DNA of 64,000 nucleotides, from NCBI RefSeq assembly GCF_001278845.1, contig NZ_CP012590.1:3410001-3474000 (forward strand), given 5' to 3'. Within the stretch, counting starts at the first letter, position 1. Every line of letters starts with the position of its first letter. Shown piece after piece: positions 59,446 to 64,000 of the stretch. The DNA is from Actinomyces sp. oral taxon 414 (lineage in GTDB: Bacteria > Actinomycetota > Actinomycetes > Actinomycetales > Actinomycetaceae). The notes beneath the pieces were generated by a model. It did not search any database and had not been told where the DNA came from. It saw only the letters and a program-made list of their open reading frames with translations. The translations under genes and the position numbers were made by a program.

Positions 59446-60249
59446 ATGGCGATGAAAGAGACTCAGAAGGACAGGAAGGCCGCCGGGCGCCCCCGCGGCC
59501 GGGGCGCCGGCGCCCGGCGGGCCCGGGGTGGCGCGCGGGATGCGGAGGGCGCGCAGGCCGCGCCCGTCTCGGTGCTGTCGCGCAGATCCGGCGTCCCGGT
59601 CGCGACGATCAAGTACTACATCCGCGAGGGGCTGATCCGCTCCGATCAGGACCCCGGGGCGGAGGGCGCGCAGGCCGTCGTGGACCAGGTCCAGCTCATC
59701 CGGGGACTGGTGCACGTCGTCGGACTGTCGATCCGGCAGGTCCGCCAGATCCTGGCGCTGGTGCGCGACCCGGAACTGAGCCCGGCCGCCCTCATGACCG
59801 GCGCGACCGTGACCCTGCCGCTGACGGGGCCCCGGGCCGCCGACGTCGACGAGGCCGAGCTGGAGGGCGCCCGCGCGGCCCTGGCCGCCGTCGGGTTCGA
59901 CGATCTGCCCGACGCGCCGTACGCGACCCAGCTCCTGGCCGCGATCGCCCTGGCCGACGAGTGCGGCATCGGACTGGACGCCGAGCTCCTGGCCGCCTAC
60001 GCCGGTGCGGCGCGCGCGTGCGCCGCGGCCGACTTCGCCCACCTGCCGCTGGACTCCCCGAGCCGGCAGACGCAGGCCGCGGTGCTGGGCACCGTGATCT
60101 ACGAGCCCGTCCTCCTCGGGCTGCGGCGCCTGGCCCACCGCGAGCTCGCCGGCCGGCTCCCGTCCTCCAGCCCCCGGGAAGAGGCCCGGGAAGAAGATCA
60201 GAAGGAAACTCAGAAGGAAGAAGGCGCTCGTCATGCACAATCCGAATGA
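59446..60249 (+). CDS. MerR-family transcriptional regulator
   Basis: A 267-residue regulator with a basic, low-complexity head (about 40 residues), a MerR helix-turn-helix VSVLSRRSGVPVATIKYYIR, then EGLIRSDQ, a dimerisation coil (GLSIRQVRQILALVRDPE) and a C-terminal helical sensor domain of about 130 residues. The acidic Glu/Lys tail overlaps the next gene by 17 bp. No metal-binding Cys cluster is evident, so a drug or small-molecule ligand is more likely. Operators overlap its own promoter, implying autoregulation. Confidence 0.85.
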   Translation: MAMKETQKDRKAAGRPRGRGAGARRARGGARDAEGAQAAPVSVLSRRSGVPVATIKYYIREGLIRSDQDPGAEGAQAVVDQVQLIRGLVHVVGLSIRQVRQILALVRDPELSPAALMTGATVTLPLTGPRAADVDEAELEGARAALAAVGFDDLPDAPYATQLLAAIALADECGIGLDAELLAAYAGAARACAAADFAHLPLDSPSRQTQAAVLGTVIYEPVLLGLRRLAHRELAGRLPSSSPREEAREEDQKETQKEEGARHAQSE

Positions 60250-61216
60250 GGCCCCCGCCCCCGGGCCGGGCACGGTGCCCGCCGCGCAGTACCCGCGCTT
60301 CGGCCCGCCGGAGGTGCTGCGCGTCGTGGAGGTCCCCGCCCCGGCGCCCGGGCCGCACGACCTCGTGGTGGAGGTGGCGGCCGTCAGCGTCAACCGGATC
60401 GACACCGGCGCGCGGGCCGGCAGGAACAAGTTCCAGACCGGGCGCCGCCTGCCGCAGCCCACGGGCCTGGACTTCAGCGGGAAGGTGGCCGACGTCGGAG
60501 CGCAGGTCCGCGGCTTCGAACCTGGGCAGCGCGTGTGGGGGTTCCTCGGCACCGACCGCCTGGGCGAGCAGGGCACGGCGGCGGGCCGGATCGCGGTGGA
60601 CGCGGACCTGGTCGCACCGGCCCCCGCCTCGCAGGAGCTCGCCGACCTCGCCGCACTGCCCCTGGTCGGGCTCACCGCCTGGCAGGCGATGAAGGAGCTC
60701 GGCGTCGAAGAGGGCTCCCGACTGCTCATCGCGGGGGGCGCCGGGGGCGTGGGGAGCACCGCCGTCCAGGTGGCCCGGGCGCGCGGCGCGCTCGTGGACA
60801 CCATCAGCTCGGCGCGCCACGAGGAGCTGCTGAAGCGGCTGGGGGCCGGATCCCGGTTCGACCCGGACGCCGTGGACTGGCCGGCGCTGGCTGGCCGCTA
60901 CCGGGCGGTGCTCGACACCACCGGGAAGAACCTGCGGTCCCTGCGCCGCGCCGTCGCGCCCGGGGGGCGGCTGATCACCATCTCGCCGGCCGGCATCCCC
61001 GCGAGCCTGCTCACCAGGATCCTGCCCGGGCCCACCGTCTCCTTCATGTCGGTGCGCCCCAGCCGCGAGGGCCTGGAGGCCCTGGGGGACCTGGTCGAGC
61101 GCGGGCGGCTGACCCCGATCATCCGGAAGCGGTTCCCGCTGTCCCAGATCGCCCGGGCCCACGCCCTGGTCGAAACCGGGCACGGCCGGGGCAAGGTCGT
61201 CGTCGACATCGACTGA
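60233..61216 (+). CDS. Medium-chain quinone oxidoreductase (zeta-crystallin-like)
   Basis: A 327-residue NADPH-dependent oxidoreductase without structural zinc ligands. N-terminal catalytic domain: RFGPPEVLRVVEVPAP, VNRIDTGARAG and GLDFSGKVADVG. Rossmann motif: LLIAGGAGGVGSTAVQVARA. C-terminal QIARAHALVETGHGRGKVVV is the usual ending. AAGGAAGAAGG lies ahead of ATG 60233 within the MerR gene, so both are co-transcribed from the same promoter. It may detoxify quinones or aldehydes sensed by the regulator. Confidence 0.88.
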   Translation: MHNPNEAPAPGPGTVPAAQYPRFGPPEVLRVVEVPAPAPGPHDLVVEVAAVSVNRIDTGARAGRNKFQTGRRLPQPTGLDFSGKVADVGAQVRGFEPGQRVWGFLGTDRLGEQGTAAGRIAVDADLVAPAPASQELADLAALPLVGLTAWQAMKELGVEEGSRLLIAGGAGGVGSTAVQVARARGALVDTISSARHEELLKRLGAGSRFDPDAVDWPALAGRYRAVLDTTGKNLRSLRRAVAPGGRLITISPAGIPASLLTRILPGPTVSFMSVRPSREGLEALGDLVERGRLTPIIRKRFPLSQIARAHALVETGHGRGKVVVDID

Positions 61217-61376
61217 CCCTGGGGCCCCGCCGCCCCCGGCCGGCTGCGGGGCGCCGTCGCGGAATGCGTTCCGCGCATCGGCGGACCCCGAGGGAAGGAG
61301 ATGATCATTCATGTGGATCTTCGCCGGAGGAGTCCTGCTCTTCATCGGCCTCATGGGTATCTCATCACCCGCCTAC

Positions 61377-61581
61377 TGGGCCTTTCTCGCCGGGAGCGGC
61401 GGTCCGCGGGCCCGGATCGGCGCGGTGACAGGGGCGGGCGGGCACAGAGTGGTGCTGGTGGGGCTCCTGGGGCGGTCCGCGGCGACGGCCCCCGCACCAC
61501 CCCGCACACCCCGCGCCCATCCACCCGCGCCATCACGCCGATCCCGACCGGTCCGGGGAATCTTCTGGCGAGAAAGGCCCA
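61377..61581. mobile_element. MITE-like repeat, copy 3 (longer variant)
   Basis: A 205-bp element with ends TGGGCCTTTCTCGCCGGGAG and TTCTGGCGAGAAAGGCCCA, variants of the TIRs at 4522 and 19322. Internal GCGCGGTGACAGGGGCGGGC and GTGCTGGTGGGGCTCCTGGG blocks are shared with other copies. Confidence 0.55.
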
Positions 61582-61675
61582 CTGACGGCGAGACAGGCGC
61601 ACGGGCCGGGGGCCGCATGCATATTCTTGCCGCGTGCGGCGCCCCGGCCCGCGACGATCATGATCAGGAGCGCAC

Positions 61676-62713
61676 ATGATTCTCATCCGATTCATCACCT
61701 CCTCATGGGGGGCGAGGGGCACCGGCGTCCTGTTCGGGCCGACGACGAGGTCCATGTGCGCCGTCGCGGCCCTGCTCCTCGTCATGGCGGCGGTGAACCC
61801 GGTTCCCGTGCCCCCGGCGTGGAGCCTTCCCGCACCGCTGATCGCGGGGGCCGTCCTGGGCGCCGTCAACGCCTCAGCCGTCTGCAGGGACGTGACGGAC
61901 TCGCGATACGCCGCCCTGCGCTACTACGGATTCTCGGCGGGCGGGTTCATGGGGCTCTTCGCCCTCATGGCGCTGCCGTGCACGATCATCGAGACGGCGG
62001 CCTGCCTCATGCTCCTGGTGCTCCCTGAAGGATCTTCCGGACCCGCCCTCATTCTCATCGTCATATCAACATCCGCGACCACGGGGATATTCGCCCTGCT
62101 CCGGTGCGCCGCGCGCCGCGAACGCACCCCGTCGCACAGGCCCCTGCTCCCCATAATGCGAAGACTCCCGGCCGATCGGCGCGCGGCACTGCGCCTGCGC
62201 TATCTCGGCGAATGCCGCCGCCTGCCCGCCGTCATCGCCCTGGCCGAGGCCGCCTTCATCGCGTGCGCAATGGGGCGCTTCGGCATGTCGGTCGCGGGGG
62301 CGGTGCACATCGGGGGCGCCCTCGTCGCCTCGGCCTGCGTCTGCGCCGTCGGAGAGGCCGAGTCCACGCGGGCGGGGCGATTCTCGCGCAGGCGCTACGA
62401 GGTCGCCGATCCCGAACTCGTCCGCGCCGGCGCCCCAATGATTCTGATCCCCGTGTCGGCCGCACTGGCCCTGACGGGGATACTGGCGGCCGTGAACGGC
62501 GGCGCGGCGGACGCGCCGTCGATCGCGGCCGGCGCCGGGCACCAGCTCATCGCCGCGCCGCTCCTGCTGGCGGCAATGGTGCGATTCAGCGCGACCAGGA
62601 CGGTATCGCCGCTCGCCGAACTGATATTCCTCCTCATCATGCTGACCCCCGGTCTGGCCGTCCTCGCCGGGGCGGCGACGCTCATCCACCGGAGAGGACG
62701 GCGCCGTGCTTGA
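61676..62713 (+). CDS. Polytopic membrane protein, ABC-2-like permease partner
   Basis: A 345-residue protein with about eight helices, including CAVAALLLVMAAVNPVPVP, ALMALPCTIIETAACLMLLV and AELIFLLIMLTPGLAVLAGA. A cytoplasmic loop (residues about 140-190) is Arg-rich. No sequence motif identifies it, but it overlaps by 8 bp a downstream ATPase gene, so it is probably the membrane subunit of a two-gene ABC exporter. Its 5' end is duplicated at 56917-57020. Confidence 0.7.
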   Translation: MILIRFITSSWGARGTGVLFGPTTRSMCAVAALLLVMAAVNPVPVPPAWSLPAPLIAGAVLGAVNASAVCRDVTDSRYAALRYYGFSAGGFMGLFALMALPCTIIETAACLMLLVLPEGSSGPALILIVISTSATTGIFALLRCAARRERTPSHRPLLPIMRRLPADRRAALRLRYLGECRRLPAVIALAEAAFIACAMGRFGMSVAGAVHIGGALVASACVCAVGEAESTRAGRFSRRRYEVADPELVRAGAPMILIPVSAALALTGILAAVNGGAADAPSIAAGAGHQLIAAPLLLAAMVRFSATRTVSPLAELIFLLIMLTPGLAVLAGAATLIHRRGRRRA

Positions 62714-63449
62714 AATAGAAGGGCTGGTGCACCGGTACGCCAACGGCCGCGGGGTGGGCCCCGTGTCCCTGCGCGTCAGAGCGGGCGAGGCCCTGGGCGT
62801 CGTGGGCCCCAACGGCGCGGGCAAGAGCACGCTCTTCAACGGCCTGTGCGGCTCGGGCCCGCTGTCCGGGGGAGCCGTCAGGCTCAACGGCCGCGACACG
62901 GGGCGGCGCCTGCCCAGTGCGGCGGTGGGCTTCCTCCCCGAGACCTGCCGGCTCCTCCCCTCGATGACCGCCCTCCAGGCGGTCGCCTTCGAACGGGGCG
63001 TGCGGGGCCTGGCCGTGAGCGACTCCGGGCTGGCCGACGCGCTGGGCGCCATGGGGGTCGACGACGCCGGTGACGCGGCCGTCTCCGCCCTGTCCCAGGG
63101 GATGCGCCGGAGGGTCGGCATCGTCTGCGCATTCCTCGGATCGCCGCCGGTGGTGGTCGCCGACGAGCCCCTCAACGGCCTGGACGTCGACGGCGTCCTC
63201 CTCTTCCGCGATCTCCTGCGCGACTACCTCGCGCACGGCGGCGCGCTCCTCATCTCCAGCCACATCCTCGATCTCCTGGACGAGGTGTGCGCCCGCGTCC
63301 TGCTGCTGCGAGACGGCCTCGTCGTCGAGACGATCGACGCCGACGGCGGGCGCGTCGAGCAGGCCTACCGGCGACTGCGGGCCGAGTCGTCGGAGGCCGC
63401 GGAACCGCGGGCCGGCGCACGGGCCCACCGGCGGCCGCGGGCCGACTAG
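62706..63449 (+). CDS. ABC transporter ATPase (CcmA-type)
   Basis: A 247-residue ATPase. Walker A VVGPNGAGKSTLFNGLCGSG, Q-loop-like FLPETCRLLPSM, signature ALSQGMRRRVGI (LSxGM), Walker B VVVADEPLNGLDVDG, H-loop LISSHILDLL. These are the features of ABC-2 exporter ATPases (CcmA-like). The C-terminal 20 residues are Arg/Ala-rich. GTG 62706 sits within the previous gene (8-bp overlap). Confidence 0.9.
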   Translation: MLEIEGLVHRYANGRGVGPVSLRVRAGEALGVVGPNGAGKSTLFNGLCGSGPLSGGAVRLNGRDTGRRLPSAAVGFLPETCRLLPSMTALQAVAFERGVRGLAVSDSGLADALGAMGVDDAGDAAVSALSQGMRRRVGIVCAFLGSPPVVVADEPLNGLDVDGVLLFRDLLRDYLAHGGALLISSHILDLLDEVCARVLLLRDGLVVETIDADGGRVEQAYRRLRAESSEAAEPRAGARAHRRPRAD

Positions 63450-63540
63450 CGCGGAAGGCCCGGGCGGGACCCCGCCGCCCCGCGGCCGACTGCGGGGCCG
63501 CCCTCCTCCCGGGCGGCGAGCCCCCGCCGCCCCCGCTCGG

Positions 63541-63675
63541 CTCAGCGCAGCGCCGTCGGGTCCCGTGAGGAGCACGGCCGACGGGCCGCCGCCCCCGCTC
63601 GGCTCAGCGCAGCGCCGTCGGGTCCCGTGAGGAGCACGGCCGACGGGCCGCCGCCCCCGCTCGGCTCAGCGCAGC
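63541..63675. repeat. 62-bp tandem repeats at the 3' side of the response-regulator gene
   Basis: CTCAGCGCAGCGCCGTCGGG starts at 63541 and 63603, and the first part of a third unit starts at 63665 and includes the stop of the minus-strand regulator gene. Each unit contains CCGTCGG...CCGACGG and CCGTG...CACGG arms, so it can fold as a nested hairpin. Likely a duplicated terminator. Confidence 0.7.
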
Positions 63676-64000
63676 GCCTCCAGGGCGCGGGCGGCGTCCA
63701 GGGCCCGCAGGTGCGCCAGCGGGTCCAGGCCGGCCTCCAGGACGAAGTCGGTCAGCTGGGCGCGGACCACCTCCTGGAGCCGGGCGGCCCGCCAGGGCTT
63801 GGCGATGTAGTGGTCCAGCCCGGCCTCGTTGACGGCCCGGATCGTGTCCGCCTGGTCCGCCTGGCCGGTGACCAGCACCTTGCGCGCATCCGCCGTGCGC
63901 TCGTCGCCGGCCATCTCCACGAGCATGTCGACCCCGCTGCGCCCGGGCAGCCGGTGGTCGGCCAGGATGAGGGCGACGACGTCGCCGTCGCCGTCGATCT
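63666..64000 (-). CDS. Response regulator, C-terminal part (5' end beyond window)
   Basis: The visible 111 codons show a receiver domain: VVALILADHRLPGRSGVDML with the probable phosphoacceptor Asp, KVLVTGQADQADTIRAVNEA (Thr position) and DHYIAKPWRAARLQEVV (conserved Lys-Pro). The domain is followed by about 35 residues (FVLEAGLDPLAHLRALDAA), and no DNA-binding domain follows, so the protein has a receiver with an output domain upstream, or is a single-domain type. The start lies right of the window. Confidence 0.8.
   Translation of the reverse strand, partial: IDGDGDVVALILADHRLPGRSGVDMLVEMAGDERTADARKVLVTGQADQADTIRAVNEAGLDHYIAKPWRAARLQEVVRAQLTDFVLEAGLDPLAHLRALDAARALEALR

Overview
This window is very GC-rich actinobacterial DNA and most resembles the genus Actinomyces or a close relative. 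The evidence is a complete Gram-positive Tad (Flp) pilus operon, type VII secretion parts (an FHA/FtsK-type EccC/EssC ATPase, WXG100-like proteins, PP2C phosphatase, RDD-FHA protein), and above all a bacterial defensin gene closely resembling actifensin of Actinomyces. No rRNA, tRNA or CRISPR array was seen.

Layout. 1-3321 (-): most of an EccC/EssC ATPase, running off the left edge. 3.5-5.0 kb: an exported orphan protein, a short MITE-like repeat and a small lipoprotein. 5.0-13.9 kb (-): the Tad operon, cpaB-tadZ-tadA-tadB-tadC-flp-tadE-tadE-tadG-(LysM/BTAD regulator-like)-small lipoprotein, nearly all joined by 1-4 bp stop/start overlaps. 14.1-26.7 kb: two WXG100-like genes, secreted proteins, a paralogous lipoprotein family with two frameshifted members, an IS5-type element with a deletion derivative, several short repeats, PP2C phosphatase, RDD-FHA protein and an AI-2E family permease. 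26.9-29.3 kb: a tiny secreted peptide with a two-cysteine loop and a divergent NarL-type histidine kinase/response regulator pair.

29.5-37.5 kb (-) is the highlight: a defensin biosynthesis operon. A 67-residue precursor with a six-cysteine CS-alpha-beta core is followed by a strong hairpin and then seven coupled genes. They are a degenerate asparagine-synthetase/lasso-cyclase-like protein, a PqqD-like (lasso B1/RRE-like) protein, a MauE-thioredoxin fusion, an ABC exporter, an S9-type hydrolase, a degenerate lasso B2-like protein and a secreted subtilisin. My reading is that the machinery is laid out like a lasso-peptide cluster whose condensation chemistry has been lost, repurposed to escort, oxidise, export and trim a defensin. 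37.6-41.2 kb (-): a MacB/FtsX-type ABC pair directly upstream, a candidate for self-protection. Two further homologues lie at 47.9-50.3 kb (orphan permease) and 52.7-56.5 kb (complete pair).

41.5-45.1 kb (+): Fic protein and a second kinase/regulator pair. 45.3-46.7 kb (-): a lower-GC pair, a CDF-like membrane protein and a polyprenol/phytol-kinase-like CTP-transferase relative, among IS and MITE debris. 50.6-51.7 kb: DUF418 protein. 57.0-61.2 kb: flavin reductase-like protein, DHA2 drug-efflux pump, divergent MerR regulator with two matching palindromic operators, and a quinone oxidoreductase. 61.7-63.4 kb: two-gene ABC transporter. The right edge holds 62-bp tandem repeats and the C-terminal part of a response regulator.
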